DNA of 64,000 bases from Polaribacter haliotis (GTDB lineage: Bacteria > Bacteroidota > Bacteroidia > Flavobacteriales > Flavobacteriaceae). The position numbers and the translations under genes are program-made. The stretch spans positions 1,622,001 through 1,686,000 of the forward strand of contig NZ_CP061813.1 of the NCBI RefSeq assembly GCF_014784055.1. The letters are read 5' to 3'. How positions within the stretch are numbered: position 1 is the first letter of the stretch; every line of letters begins with the position of its first letter. Below the pieces are notes generated by a model. The model saw only the letters and a list, made by a program, of their open reading frames with translations, was not told where the DNA came from and did not search any database. Positions 24,670 through 33,802 of this stretch are shown piece after piece.

Positions 24670-26562
24670 CTAAAATTTATAATCTCCCAAAGGTTTAGGA
24701 AATTTCTCTGGATTTGCTGCTAAATGATAACGAGGATCATCTATATCTTCTATAATAATATCCGTAAAAATAGGAGAGGCTTTGTAAAGAAGTACTTTAC
24801 AGTCTTCACTTAAATGTTTTAAGGTTACTTTTTTTCCTGCAGCTTGGTATTTTTCTACCAAACCAAAAATGGCTTCAATCGCAGAATGATCTGAAACACG
24901 CGCTTCCACAAAGTCAATTTCTACAGTATCTGGATCGTTTTTAATATCGAATTTTGCATTAAAATCGGTAATACTTCCAAAGAATAATGGTCCCCAAATT
25001 TCATAAATTTTTGTTCCATCTTCTTTAAAACGTTTTCTTGCTCTAATTTTCTTTGCACTCGTCCACGCAAAAGATAAAGCAGAAATAATAACCCCCACAA
25101 AAACTGCAATTGCCAAATCAAAGAAAACGGTTACTGCAGAAACGATAATTAATACAAAAGCATCTGAAACTGGTATTTTCTTTAAGATTCTAAAACTCGA
25201 CCATGCAAAAGTTTCAATAACCATCATAAACATAACTCCTACAAGTGCTGCAATTGGTACTTGTTCTATATATTTATCTGCAAATAAAATAAAAGTTAAG
25301 AGCGTTAAAGCCATCATAACACCAGATAAACGTCCACGTCCACCAGCGTTAATGTTAATTACTGTTTGCCCAATCATTCCACAACCACCAGTTCCTCCAA
25401 AAAGCCCACTAAAAATATTTCCAGCTCCCTGTGCAACACATTCTCTATTTCCATTTCCACGAGATTCTGTTAATTCGTCCACCAAATTCATAGTCATTAA
25501 GGTTTCAATTAAACCTACAGATGCTGCTAAAAACGCATAAGGAGCAATAAATTTTAAAGTATCTAAATTAAAAGGAAGGCTGCTCCAAAGTTCTAAAATG
25601 TTTAATTTACTTGAAATTTCATCAATTCCATTTAAACCAGCTCCTCCTCCATCTCTAATAAAATCACCTACATTTATAGAACTTAATCCACTAAAAATAG
25701 AAATTAAGGTTACAATTAAAATAGCGGTTAATGCAGCTGGTACTTTTGTTGTTAATTTAGGCAATCCCCAAACAATAAGCATGGTTAATAAAACCAAACC
25801 AATCATTATATACAAGGTTTTGCCTTGCATGGTTGTTTTTACGACTCCTTTATCTTTTACGGAATAAAAGCCTTCATCAGTGGCATTAAAAACAACTTTT
25901 TTGGTTTTTGCGTCAAAAACCTGTCCTTCAGAAAGAAAAAACACCTCTTCACCTGTGCTACTATTTTTTATGGAACTACCATCAATATTAAACAAAACAG
26001 TATTAGAAGTTATGTCTTTTACTTTATTATCAGATACATTATAAACCAATTCTTTAGACTCTGTTTTACGCATGTTTTCTCCAAAAAAATCTTTCTTATT
26101 TTCTTTAAACATACCCAATTGCGCCATAAAAATAACAATGGCCAACCCGTTTACGAATCCCATCATTACTGGATGTGGAATTAAACGTACAAATTTCCCT
26201 AGTTTAAAAACACCTGCAAAAACTTGTATTACTCCCATTAAAACTACGGCTGCTAATAAATAAAAGTAGCCCATGTTTTCTACAGGAGTATCAAAAAGTA
26301 ACCCTTTTGCATGCCCTTCTTGAATCATTGTTACAAAAATTACAGCAACAGCGCCTGCTGCTCCAGAAATTAAACCTGGTCTTCCACCAAAAAGTGCAGA
26401 GATAATGCCAACTACGAATGCACCAAATAAAGCTACAATTGGGCTAATTTGTGCAACGAAAGCAAATGCTACAACTTCTGGAATCATTGCAAGAGATACA
26501 GTAATACCTGCTAAAACATCGTCTTTAGCATTCGGAGTTATTTTTTTAATAAATTCAGTCAT
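24670..26562 (-). CDS. SulP-family anion transporter with STAS domain and large inserted loop
   Basis: A 630-aa inner-membrane carrier. About 12-14 helices form the SulP core (GITVSLAMIPEVVAFAFV near the N-terminus; GGTGGCGMIGQTVININAG in the middle). A cytoplasmic STAS domain covers about residues 515-600 (TVEIDFVEARVSDHSAIEAI). An unusual soluble insert of about 95 residues (154-248) lies between helices five and six, predicted outside the cytoplasm. SulP members move sulfate or Na+-coupled bicarbonate (BicA type); which one applies here is not known. Confidence 0.88.
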   Translation of the reverse strand: MTEFIKKITPNAKDDVLAGITVSLAMIPEVVAFAFVAQISPIVALFGAFVVGIISALFGGRPGLISGAAGAVAVIFVTMIQEGHAKGLLFDTPVENMGYFYLLAAVVLMGVIQVFAGVFKLGKFVRLIPHPVMMGFVNGLAIVIFMAQLGMFKENKKDFFGENMRKTESKELVYNVSDNKVKDITSNTVLFNIDGSSIKNSSTGEEVFFLSEGQVFDAKTKKVVFNATDEGFYSVKDKGVVKTTMQGKTLYIMIGLVLLTMLIVWGLPKLTTKVPAALTAILIVTLISIFSGLSSINVGDFIRDGGGAGLNGIDEISSKLNILELWSSLPFNLDTLKFIAPYAFLAASVGLIETLMTMNLVDELTESRGNGNRECVAQGAGNIFSGLFGGTGGCGMIGQTVININAGGRGRLSGVMMALTLLTFILFADKYIEQVPIAALVGVMFMMVIETFAWSSFRILKKIPVSDAFVLIIVSAVTVFFDLAIAVFVGVIISALSFAWTSAKKIRARKRFKEDGTKIYEIWGPLFFGSITDFNAKFDIKNDPDTVEIDFVEARVSDHSAIEAIFGLVEKYQAAGKKVTLKHLSEDCKVLLYKASPIFTDIIIEDIDDPRYHLAANPEKFPKPLGDYKF

Positions 26563-26615
26563 AATATTTTGGCGCCTATTTTGAAGTCGGCAAAGATAGT
26601 CGTTTTTTTAGAAAA

Positions 26616-27212
26616 CTACTGTCCTTTATAAGTATCGTACACCAATTCTATGTTTTTGTAGGTATTTTTAAAAGCTTCCAGAATTTCATCATCATTTTTA
26701 AAAACTACTTTTGTAATACCTTCCTCTAGTTGAGGCACTAATTCTTTACTATAATTGGAAGACATTAAGAACCAAAAGGTTTCTTTTAATTTTATTCCTT
26801 CTTGAAAATAAACGTGATAAGTTTTTAATAAAGGTTTAATAATTTTTAAATCGAAAATACCACACTCCTCTTCTACCTCTCTTACAGCAGCCTCTTCTAT
26901 TTGTTCGCCTTTTTCTATTCTGCCTTTTGGCAAATCCCAAATGCCATTTCTATATATAAAAAGTACTTCTTTTTTATCATTAAGCACCAAACCACCTGCA
27001 GCAGAAACTATCTTAAAACTGTTTAAAAATTCTTGCCATCCTTTTTCTAAATCTGGCGTATATAAATTTACCCCTTTAATGTTTCTATTTCTTAATTTAT
27101 GCACTATTTCAAATGAAACAGTATTCTTAAGAATATGAATGGGAAAATTATTTTCTTTTTTTTGAGAAGATGTAATAATTATTGGTTTATCATTTACAAA
27201 AACTTTATACAT
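26616..27212 (-). CDS. NUDIX hydrolase
   Basis: A 198-aa NUDIX enzyme with a complete box GRIEKGEQIEEAAVREVEEE-CG (G-x5-E-x7-R-E-x-x-E-E-x-G) in the C-terminal half and an N-terminal extension of about 65 residues. I place the start at ATG 27212 (MYKVFVNDKP); a longer frame from TTG 27233 would run across the pyrE start. Substrate unknown; probably a nucleoside diphosphate derivative. It diverges from pyrE with only 7 bp between the two start codons. Confidence 0.85.
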   Translation of the reverse strand: MYKVFVNDKPIIITSSQKKENNFPIHILKNTVSFEIVHKLRNRNIKGVNLYTPDLEKGWQEFLNSFKIVSAAGGLVLNDKKEVLFIYRNGIWDLPKGRIEKGEQIEEAAVREVEEECGIFDLKIIKPLLKTYHVYFQEGIKLKETFWFLMSSNYSKELVPQLEEGITKVVFKNDDEILEAFKNTYKNIELVYDTYKGQ

Positions 27213-27215
27213 TTG
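27182..27215 (+). promoter_or_regulatory. Promoter for pyrE inside the NUDIX 5' coding region
   Basis: A perfect TAnnTTTG box (TACATTTG, 27208-27215) with TTG at 27182-27184 (23-bp spacer). Transcription would begin about 5 nt beyond the box, at or next to the pyrE ATG (27220), giving a nearly leaderless mRNA. The box overlaps the NUDIX start codon. Confidence 0.6.
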
Positions 27216-27219
27216 CGCT

Positions 27220-27861
27220 ATGATTTTAAACAAAGATACTGCAAAAAAAACAGCCGAACTTTTATTACAAGTTAAGGCAATAAAATTGAGCCCAAAAGAA
27301 CCTTTTAATTGGGCTTCTGGGTGGAAATCTCCAATTTATTGCGACAATAGAGTAACGCTTTCATATCCTCCAGTTCGTATTTTCTTAAAAGAAGAAATCG
27401 CCAAAATTGTTGAACTAGAATATGGTAAACCAGATGTTATTGCTGGTGTTGCCACTGGCGCAATTGCTATAGGAATGTTGGTCGCTCAAGAGTTAGGAGT
27501 TCCATTTATTTATGTGAGGCCAGAACCTAAAAAGCATGGTCGTAAAAACCAAATTGAAGGCCATTTAGAAAGTGGACAAAACGTAGTTGTTATAGAAGAC
27601 TTAATTAGCACAGGAACCAGTAGTTTAAATGCGGTTGCTGCTTTAAAAGAAGCTGGCGCTGTTGTAAAAGGAATGGTTGCTATTTTCTCTTACGGTTTCG
27701 AAGTCGCTACTAAAAACTTTAAAGAAAAAAATGTACATTTAACAACTTTAAGTAATTATGATAACTTATTAGAACAAGCTCTAGATAGTAGTTATATTTC
27801 TGATAAAGAATTAATTACATTGCATGAATGGAGAAGAAACCCAAGTGAGTGGAACCAATAA
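27220..27861 (+). CDS. pyrE: Orotate phosphoribosyltransferase
   Basis: The 213-aa enzyme converts orotate and PRPP to OMP in pyrimidine synthesis. Evidence: FNWASGWKSPIYCDNR, GVATGAIAIGMLVAQ, the flexible-loop YVRPEPKKHGRKNQIEG, and the PRPP motif VVVIEDLISTGTSS. Length is typical. It is followed after 12 bp by an SRPBCC gene. Confidence 0.94.
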   Translation: MILNKDTAKKTAELLLQVKAIKLSPKEPFNWASGWKSPIYCDNRVTLSYPPVRIFLKEEIAKIVELEYGKPDVIAGVATGAIAIGMLVAQELGVPFIYVRPEPKKHGRKNQIEGHLESGQNVVVIEDLISTGTSSLNAVAALKEAGAVVKGMVAIFSYGFEVATKNFKEKNVHLTTLSNYDNLLEQALDSSYISDKELITLHEWRRNPSEWNQ

Positions 27862-27873
27862 AATAGATAAATA

Positions 27874-28263
27874 ATGAATATTGAAGGTAATAATGTAGTT
27901 GTAAATAAATCTCAAAAAGAAATGTTTGAGTTTTTAACAGATTTAAAAAACTTTGAGCAGTTAATGCCAGAATCTATTCAGAAATTTGAAGTAGATGGAG
28001 ATTCTTTTATATTTCAATTAAAAGGTATGCCAGAAATTAGGTTGGTTATTAAAGATACAACAGAATACTCTAACATAACTTTAGGTGCTGCAAGTAGCAA
28101 ATTAGATTTCGAGTTAGTTACAGACATCGAAGAAATTGATGCAGATACCTGTGAAGTAAAATTAGATTTTAACGGTAAATTTAATATGATGATGGCTATG
28201 ATGGTTAAAAAACCATTAACAAGCTTTATAGGCACATTATCTGATAATTTAGAAAAGCTTTAA
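27874..28263 (+). CDS. SRPBCC/START-like small protein
   Basis: A 129-aa protein whose pattern (VVVNKSQKEMFEFLTDLKNFEQLMPESI at the start, alternating strands, a final long helix) is that of the START/SRPBCC helix-grip fold with a ligand cavity. Such proteins recur next to pyrE in Flavobacteriia; function is unknown. The stop codon shares TTAA with the convergent birA stop. Confidence 0.75.
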   Translation: MNIEGNNVVVNKSQKEMFEFLTDLKNFEQLMPESIQKFEVDGDSFIFQLKGMPEIRLVIKDTTEYSNITLGAASSKLDFELVTDIEEIDADTCEVKLDFNGKFNMMMAMMVKKPLTSFIGTLSDNLEKL

Positions 28264-28991
28264 GCGAACGACACTTCTTTAATTCCGAATTCTCTAATAG
28301 TTTCGTCTTCCAATTCAATTTGAAGCAAACCCTCTTTAGAAATTCCAGAAATAAAACCCATAAATAAAACACCTTTACTATCTTTAAACATAGTTGGGGT
28401 GTTTTTTTTGTACAGCACTTTTAAATAATCTGCTTCGAGCTTTTCGAATTCTTTGTTTTCTAATTGATTAATTCTTTTTTTTAATTTAGAAACTATTGTT
28501 TTTAACAAAACGTCTAAATCGTAGTTTTTTTGAGTTAATAATTTTAGAGAACTTACTTTATTTATTGCCTCAGAAAAATTTATTTGATTTACATTTAAAC
28601 CAATTCCTACTACAGAATGTCTAATTTTATCTTTTTGAATGCTATTTTCAACTAAAATTCCACATATTTTTTTGTTTCCTGACAGAATGTCGTTAGGCCA
28701 TTTTATGGAAATATGTAGTTTTGTTTCTTTAATTATGGCTTCGTAAACAGCTAAAGAAATTGCAAAAAGCAAGTTTTTTTTATGCTTAATTTTAAAATTT
28801 TTAAAAGAAATATAAACACTAAAAGTAAGGTTTTTAAAGGGCTCAGACAACCAAAGACTATCTTGCTGACCTCTCCCTTTAATTTGACTTTCTGCAACAA
28901 CAACCGTAAAGTTTTCGACCACAGAATCTATAACCATTTCCTTTAAAAAAGAATTGGTAGAATCAATGGCATTAAGTTTGATTATTTTCAA
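28260..28991 (-). CDS. birA: Biotin--[acetyl-CoA-carboxylase] ligase
   Basis: A 243-aa monofunctional BirA without the N-terminal repressor helix-turn-helix. It activates biotin with ATP and attaches it to biotin carboxyl carrier protein. KWPNDIL and CGILVEN are clear. The biotinyl-AMP loop reads GRGQQDSLW, lacking the second glycine and arginine of the usual GRGRxGR, so the loop is divergent. It is transcribed away from rsfS. Confidence 0.88.
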   Translation of the reverse strand: MKIIKLNAIDSTNSFLKEMVIDSVVENFTVVVAESQIKGRGQQDSLWLSEPFKNLTFSVYISFKNFKIKHKKNLLFAISLAVYEAIIKETKLHISIKWPNDILSGNKKICGILVENSIQKDKIRHSVVGIGLNVNQINFSEAINKVSSLKLLTQKNYDLDVLLKTIVSKLKKRINQLENKEFEKLEADYLKVLYKKNTPTMFKDSKGVLFMGFISGISKEGLLQIELEDETIREFGIKEVSFA

Positions 28992-29048
28992 GTGTTAAAT
29001 AATGTGTAAACTAGTTCAATATTACACAAAATACTCGCAAAAAAATAA

Positions 29049-29056
29049 TAACTTTG
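29049..29056 (+). promoter_or_regulatory. -7 box of the rsfS promoter
   Basis: TAACTTTG matches TAnnTTTG exactly, 21 bp before the rsfS ATG. A clear -33 TTG at the expected spacing is not visible, which lowers confidence. Confidence 0.45.
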
Positions 29057-29077
29057 CGATAAATTAGAAAAAAATTA

Positions 29078-29446
29078 ATGGCTAAAAAACATGTAAGCAC
29101 AGACGATTTAATCGCTGTAATAATTCAAGGAATTGAAGACGTTAAAGGAGAAAATATTCAATTACTAGACTTACGAGAAATAGAAAATACTGTATGCGAT
29201 TATTTTATAATCTGTTCAGGAAATTCTAACACACAAGTAAATGCAATTTCTGGTTCGGTACAAAAAGTAGTTAGCAAACAACTTAAAGATAAGCCTTGGC
29301 ATATAGAAGGGCAAGGAAATTCTGAGTGGGTTTTAATGGATTATGTAAATGTTGTTGTACACGTTTTTCAAAAACATGTACGTGAATTTTACGACATAGA
29401 AAGTCTTTGGGGTGATGCTAAAATTACCGAGATTAAACCTGCCTAA
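29078..29446 (+). CDS. rsfS: Ribosome silencing factor
   Basis: A 122-aa RsfS/YbeB/Iojap protein that binds uL14 and blocks subunit joining in stationary phase. Family features: VCDYFIICSGNSNTQVNAIS, KPWHIEGQGNSEWVLMDY and the C-terminal FYDIESLWGDA. It is the first gene of a run with ftsH, a LUD protein, cdsA and psd, a conserved flavobacterial order. Confidence 0.93.
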   Translation: MAKKHVSTDDLIAVIIQGIEDVKGENIQLLDLREIENTVCDYFIICSGNSNTQVNAISGSVQKVVSKQLKDKPWHIEGQGNSEWVLMDYVNVVVHVFQKHVREFYDIESLWGDAKITEIKPA

Positions 29447-29478
29447 ACAATATTCAAAAAAAATATTATAGATTAAAG

Positions 29479-31467
29479 ATGAAAGAATCTAATAAAGATA
29501 ACGATACTAACAACAATACACCGAAATTCAAATTTAACATGTATTGGATTTATGGTGGAATTTTTCTACTATTAATTGGTTTTCAGTTTTTTAGTAGTGG
29601 AGATTTAGCTACAAAAAGTATTTCTAAAAACGAATTTAACGAAGTTTTAAAAGAAAACGAGATCTCTAAAATTGTTGTTGTAAATAAAAATATAGCACAT
29701 ATCTATATTAAAGAAGAGGCTTTAAAGAAAGAGAAATATCAAAAATTGGTAAATTCTGCATTTTATAGAGATGGAACTTCTTTATATGAATACAATTTTG
29801 GTGATTTACAGAATTTCGAAAATCATTTAGAAGAAATTAAAAATGAAAAAGGTTTAGATTATGATTTAAAAAACGAAAGTAGAACAAGTATGTTCGATAC
29901 GCTTATCGGCTTTTTACCATTTATTATCCTTATTGCTGTTTGGTTATTTTTCATGAGAAGAATGTCTGGTGGTGGAGCAGGGTCTGGTGGTGGTGGACAA
30001 ATTTTTAACATCGGAAAATCGAAAGCAAAATTATTTGATAAAGATACCAAAGTTAAAACAACTTTCGAAAACGTTGCTGGTTTAGAAGGTGCAAAAGAAG
30101 AAGTGCAAGAAATTGTAGACTTCTTAAAAAACCCAGAAAAATATACTTCTTTAGGAGGTAAGATTCCAAAAGGAGCTTTATTAGTAGGACCTCCTGGAAC
30201 AGGAAAAACCTTATTAGCAAAAGCAGTTGCTGGTGAAGCTGGAGTTCCATTTTTCTCTTTATCAGGATCTGACTTTGTAGAAATGTTTGTAGGTGTTGGT
30301 GCTTCTAGAGTAAGAGATTTATTTAAACAAGCAGCTCAAAAATCGCCTTCAATTATTTTTATTGATGAAATTGATGCAATTGGACGTGCTCGTGGAAAAA
30401 ATAGTATGACTGGTGGTAATGACGAACGTGAAAACACGTTGAATCAATTATTAACGGAAATGGATGGTTTTGGAACCGATACAAATGTTATTGTAATTGC
30501 AGCTACAAACAGAGCAGATGTTTTAGACAGCGCTTTAATGCGTGCAGGACGTTTTGATAGACAAATTTATGTAGATCTTCCGAATATAAATGAACGTAAA
30601 GAAATTTTTGAAGTACATATTAAGCCTTTAAAATTGGCTGATGATGTAAATGTAGAATTTTTAGCACAGCAAACTCCAGGATTTTCTGGAGCAGATATTG
30701 CAAACATGTGTAACGAATCTGCTTTAATTGCTGCGAGACATGGAAAGAAGGCAATACATCATCAAGATTTTTTAGATGCTGTAGATAGAATTGTTGGTGG
30801 TTTAGAAAAGAAAAATAAAGTTATTACTCCAAAAGAGAAAAAAGTAATTGCATATCACGAAGCTGGTCATGCAACTGTAAGTTGGATGTTAGAACACGCT
30901 GCTCCATTAGTAAAAGTTACCATTGTTCCAAGAGGACAATCTTTAGGTGCTGCATGGTATTTACCTGCAGAAAGAATGATTGTTCAAACAGAACAAATGT
31001 TAGACGAAATGTGTGCTACTTTAGGTGGTAGAGCTGCTGAAAAAATTATATTTAACAAAATTTCTACAGGTGCTTTAAGTGATTTGGAAAAAGTAACCAA
31101 ACAAGCAAGAGCGATGGTTACAGTATATGGTTTAAATGATGAAGTGGGTAATATTACTTATTATGATTCTTCTGGAAACGATTCATTTGTAAAACCTTAC
31201 AGTGACGATACTGCTAAGAAGATTGATTCAGAAATATCTAAAATGATTGAAGCTCAATATGTAAGAGCAATTGAATTATTATCTGAAAATAAAGAAAAAT
31301 TAACGACATTAGCAGAATTACTTTTAGAAAAAGAAGTTATTTTTAAAGACGATTTATTAAAAATCTTCGGAAAAAGACCTTTTGAAGCAATAGACGCAGA
31401 AGTTAAAATTGAAGAAAAAGTTAAAGTAGAAGTAACTATTCCCCCAGTAGATAAAACTGAAGAATAA
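29479..31467 (+). CDS. ftsH: ATP-dependent zinc metalloprotease FtsH
   Basis: The 662-aa membrane protease degrades unassembled membrane proteins and regulators. Two membrane segments (about residues 20-38 and 137-157) flank an extracytoplasmic domain. The AAA module has Walker A GPPGTGKT (237-244), Walker [10 protein letters not shown] and SRH arginines; the protease motif HEAGH is at 460-464. A Gly/Ser-rich linker follows the second helix. Normal size and position. Confidence 0.95.
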   Translation: MKESNKDNDTNNNTPKFKFNMYWIYGGIFLLLIGFQFFSSGDLATKSISKNEFNEVLKENEISKIVVVNKNIAHIYIKEEALKKEKYQKLVNSAFYRDGTSLYEYNFGDLQNFENHLEEIKNEKGLDYDLKNESRTSMFDTLIGFLPFIILIAVWLFFMRRMSGGGAGSGGGGQIFNIGKSKAKLFDKDTKVKTTFENVAGLEGAKEEVQEIVDFLKNPEKYTSLGGKIPKGALLVGPPGTGKTLLAKAVAGEAGVPFFSLSGSDFVEMFVGVGASRVRDLFKQAAQKSPSIIFIDEIDAIGRARGKNSMTGGNDERENTLNQLLTEMDGFGTDTNVIVIAATNRADVLDSALMRAGRFDRQIYVDLPNINERKEIFEVHIKPLKLADDVNVEFLAQQTPGFSGADIANMCNESALIAARHGKKAIHHQDFLDAVDRIVGGLEKKNKVITPKEKKVIAYHEAGHATVSWMLEHAAPLVKVTIVPRGQSLGAAWYLPAERMIVQTEQMLDEMCATLGGRAAEKIIFNKISTGALSDLEKVTKQARAMVTVYGLNDEVGNITYYDSSGNDSFVKPYSDDTAKKIDSEISKMIEAQYVRAIELLSENKEKLTTLAELLLEKEVIFKDDLLKIFGKRPFEAIDAEVKIEEKVKVEVTIPPVDKTEE

Positions 31468-31488
31468 TTAAAACTCTTTAATTTAAGA

Positions 31489-32073
31489 ATGAATTTTTTA
31501 AAAAAATTATTAAACTTTCCTATCAAAGAAGATAAAGAGATTCAAAAACAAGAAGTCGATTTATCTTTAGACGATCTTTTTGTTCATAATTTTATAGAAA
31601 AAGGTGGTAAATTTCTTTACTGCCTTAAAAAAGAAGAGGTTTCTGAAAGTTTAGAAAAAATTTTATCAGAAAATAATTGGAACAAACTATTACTTTTAAA
31701 TAGTAATGTTGTCTCTCTGATTAAAAATAAAAAAGTAAAAACGGTTTCAAAATTCGATAAAAGCACACCAGTCTTTACAACTTGCGAGCATTTAATTGCA
31801 GATAATGGAGATATTCTTTTTTCTTCTAATCAGTTAAAAAGCACAAAATTACCTGAATTATCAGAAAATTTTATTGTTTATGCGACAACAAGTCAGTTAG
31901 TTAAAGATACTGGCCAAGGATTAACTGGTATTAAAACAAATTCTAAAGACTCATTACCAACAAACATATCTTCTATAAAAAATTATAATATCAATAATAA
32001 TGATGATAATTTTTTAAACTATGGTAACAGTAACTCAAAAAACTTATATTTGCTCCTATTAGAAGATTTATAA
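31489..32073 (+). CDS. LUD-domain protein (LutC/YkgG-like)
   Basis: The 194-aa protein has the lactate-utilisation (LUD) fold pattern, seen as VFTTCEHLIADNGDILFSS and the C-terminal GSNSKNLYLLLLEDL-type closing strand. LutC-type proteins take part in L-lactate oxidation, but this lineage always sits between ftsH and cdsA in Flavobacteriia, without LutA or LutB, so its role may differ. It starts 21 bp after ftsH and ends one base before cdsA. Confidence 0.75.
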   Translation: MNFLKKLLNFPIKEDKEIQKQEVDLSLDDLFVHNFIEKGGKFLYCLKKEEVSESLEKILSENNWNKLLLLNSNVVSLIKNKKVKTVSKFDKSTPVFTTCEHLIADNGDILFSSNQLKSTKLPELSENFIVYATTSQLVKDTGQGLTGIKTNSKDSLPTNISSIKNYNINNNDDNFLNYGNSNSKNLYLLLLEDL

Positions 32074-32074
32074 T

Positions 32075-32869
32075 ATGCGCAACCTTTTAAGAAGGAGTTT
32101 TTCTGGAATTATTTACGTTTTAATATTTGTAGCTGCAATTCTTTTTTCAAAGGAATCTTATATTACACTTATCTCTATATTTGGTGTTTTGTGTATCTGG
32201 GAATTTTCTAAAATGATTCAAAATAAAAATATAGTTCCTTATTTTTTCTTTGGAATTACACTATTTTTAATGTTAAAGAGACCCTTTAGCTATGCTATTA
32301 CAGGAATTTTAATAATTAACCTATTATCTTCTGTCTATTTAATTTATCAACTATTTGCAAAAAAAGAAATTACTTTTTCAAATGAAAGATCTAAGCTAGG
32401 CCTTACCATTAGATACCCTATTTTTTCTATTTGTTTTTTAGTTTTACTTCCATTTTATAACGAGAATTATTCCCCTTATTTAATGATTTCGATACTCGTT
32501 CTTATTTGGGTAAATGATAGTTTTGCTTTTTTAGTAGGAAAAAATGTAGGTCGTAGAAAACTATTTGTATCAGTTTCTCCTAAAAAAACACAAGAAGGTT
32601 TTTTGGGAGGTCTTATATTCTCTATAATAACAGCATACGTAATTAGCAGAATTAATACTGAATTCACATTTTTAAATTGGCTAATTATAGCAGTAATTGT
32701 ATCTATTATTGGAACAATTGGCGATTTAGTAGAATCGAAATTAAAAAGACAAGCAAATATAAAAGACAGTGGAAATATTATGCCAGGTCATGGAGGAATT
32801 TTAGACAGGCTAGATAGTTTGCTGTTTGCTGCTCCGTTTGTATATTTGTACATTAACTATATAATTTAA
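32075..32869 (+). CDS. cdsA: Phosphatidate cytidylyltransferase
   Basis: A 264-aa polytopic membrane enzyme making CDP-diacylglycerol from phosphatidate and CTP. The C-terminal CDS signature is complete: SKLKRQANIKDSGNIMPG followed by HGGILDRLDS. About seven hydrophobic segments precede it. It starts one base after the LUD gene and 5 bp before psd, so the two phospholipid genes form a pathway block. Confidence 0.93.
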   Translation: MRNLLRRSFSGIIYVLIFVAAILFSKESYITLISIFGVLCIWEFSKMIQNKNIVPYFFFGITLFLMLKRPFSYAITGILIINLLSSVYLIYQLFAKKEITFSNERSKLGLTIRYPIFSICFLVLLPFYNENYSPYLMISILVLIWVNDSFAFLVGKNVGRRKLFVSVSPKKTQEGFLGGLIFSIITAYVISRINTEFTFLNWLIIAVIVSIIGTIGDLVESKLKRQANIKDSGNIMPGHGGILDRLDSLLFAAPFVYLYINYII

Positions 32870-32874
32870 CTTAA

Positions 32875-33531
32875 ATGATTCGTTTTCATAAAGAAGGTTA
32901 CAAAATAATTGTTATTGCTTTTATTTTAGCCATTGCCGGTATTTTATTGGCAGAAAAATTACTAGAAACAAATTGGATTATAAAATCCATTCAGGTTTTT
33001 ATTGTGTTCTTTTTAGTGGTAATACTTCAATTTTTTAGAAACCCAAAAAGATTAACAAATTTAGACGAAACTACGATTGTAGCTCCTGTAGATGGTAAAG
33101 TTGTGGTTATAGAAGAAGTAGAAGAACCAGAGTATTTTAAAGATAAAAGATTACAAGTTTCTATTTTTATGTCTCCAATTAATGTGCATGTTACAAGGTA
33201 TGCTATGAGTGGGGTTGTAAAATATAGTAAATATCATCCTGGTAAATATTTGGTTGCATGGCATCCAAAAGCATCTACAGAAAACGAAAGAACTACAATT
33301 GTTTTGGAAAATGCTTCTTTTGGAGAAATTTTATACAGACAAATTGCAGGTGCATTAGCAAAAAGAATTGTAAACTATGCTAAAGAAGGTGAAGAAATTA
33401 TACAAGGTACAGATGCAGGTTTTATAAAATTTGGCTCTAGAGTAGATTTATTTTTACCATTAGGAACAAAGTTAAATGTAAAACTTGGTGATAAAGTAAA
33501 AGGAGGAACACAAGTGATTGCACAAAAATAA
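32875..33531 (+). CDS. psd: Phosphatidylserine decarboxylase
   Basis: A 218-aa short-form (PSD-A type) enzyme that makes phosphatidylethanolamine. Two N-terminal membrane segments are followed by VAPVDGKVVVIEE, MSPINVHVTRYAMSG and the self-cleavage site FGSRVDLFLP, where the Gly-Ser bond is cut to form the pyruvoyl group. The stop abuts the acyl-CoA-binding protein start with no gap. Confidence 0.93.
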   Translation: MIRFHKEGYKIIVIAFILAIAGILLAEKLLETNWIIKSIQVFIVFFLVVILQFFRNPKRLTNLDETTIVAPVDGKVVVIEEVEEPEYFKDKRLQVSIFMSPINVHVTRYAMSGVVKYSKYHPGKYLVAWHPKASTENERTTIVLENASFGEILYRQIAGALAKRIVNYAKEGEEIIQGTDAGFIKFGSRVDLFLPLGTKLNVKLGDKVKGGTQVIAQK

Positions 33532-33798
33532 ATGAATACCAAATTAGACATAGAATTTTCGGAAGCATTTGAAAAAATGTCTCGATTGAAGGAAGCACTA
33601 GCTCCTGATATAATGCTAAAATTTTATGCCTATTACAAACAAGCTAATTATGGAAGTACATTTACTTTTAATAATGAACTTGATGTTAGAAATGCTTTTA
33701 AAGCAAATGCTTGGATGCAGTTAAAAGACATGTCTCCAGACGAAGCAAAACAAGAATATATAAATTTAGCTAAATCAATACTTAATCAAAAAAAATAG
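33532..33798 (+). CDS. Acyl-CoA-binding protein
   Basis: An 88-aa four-helix ACBP. Conserved features are FYAYYKQANYG, a KANAW version of the KAKWDAW helix, and LKDMSPDEAKQEYI. It binds long-chain acyl-CoA in the cytosol. The location directly after psd suggests a link to phospholipid synthesis. ACBP is mainly eukaryotic but does occur in marine Bacteroidetes. Confidence 0.88.
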   Translation: MNTKLDIEFSEAFEKMSRLKEALAPDIMLKFYAYYKQANYGSTFTFNNELDVRNAFKANAWMQLKDMSPDEAKQEYINLAKSILNQKK

Positions 33799-33802
33799 CC
33801 CT

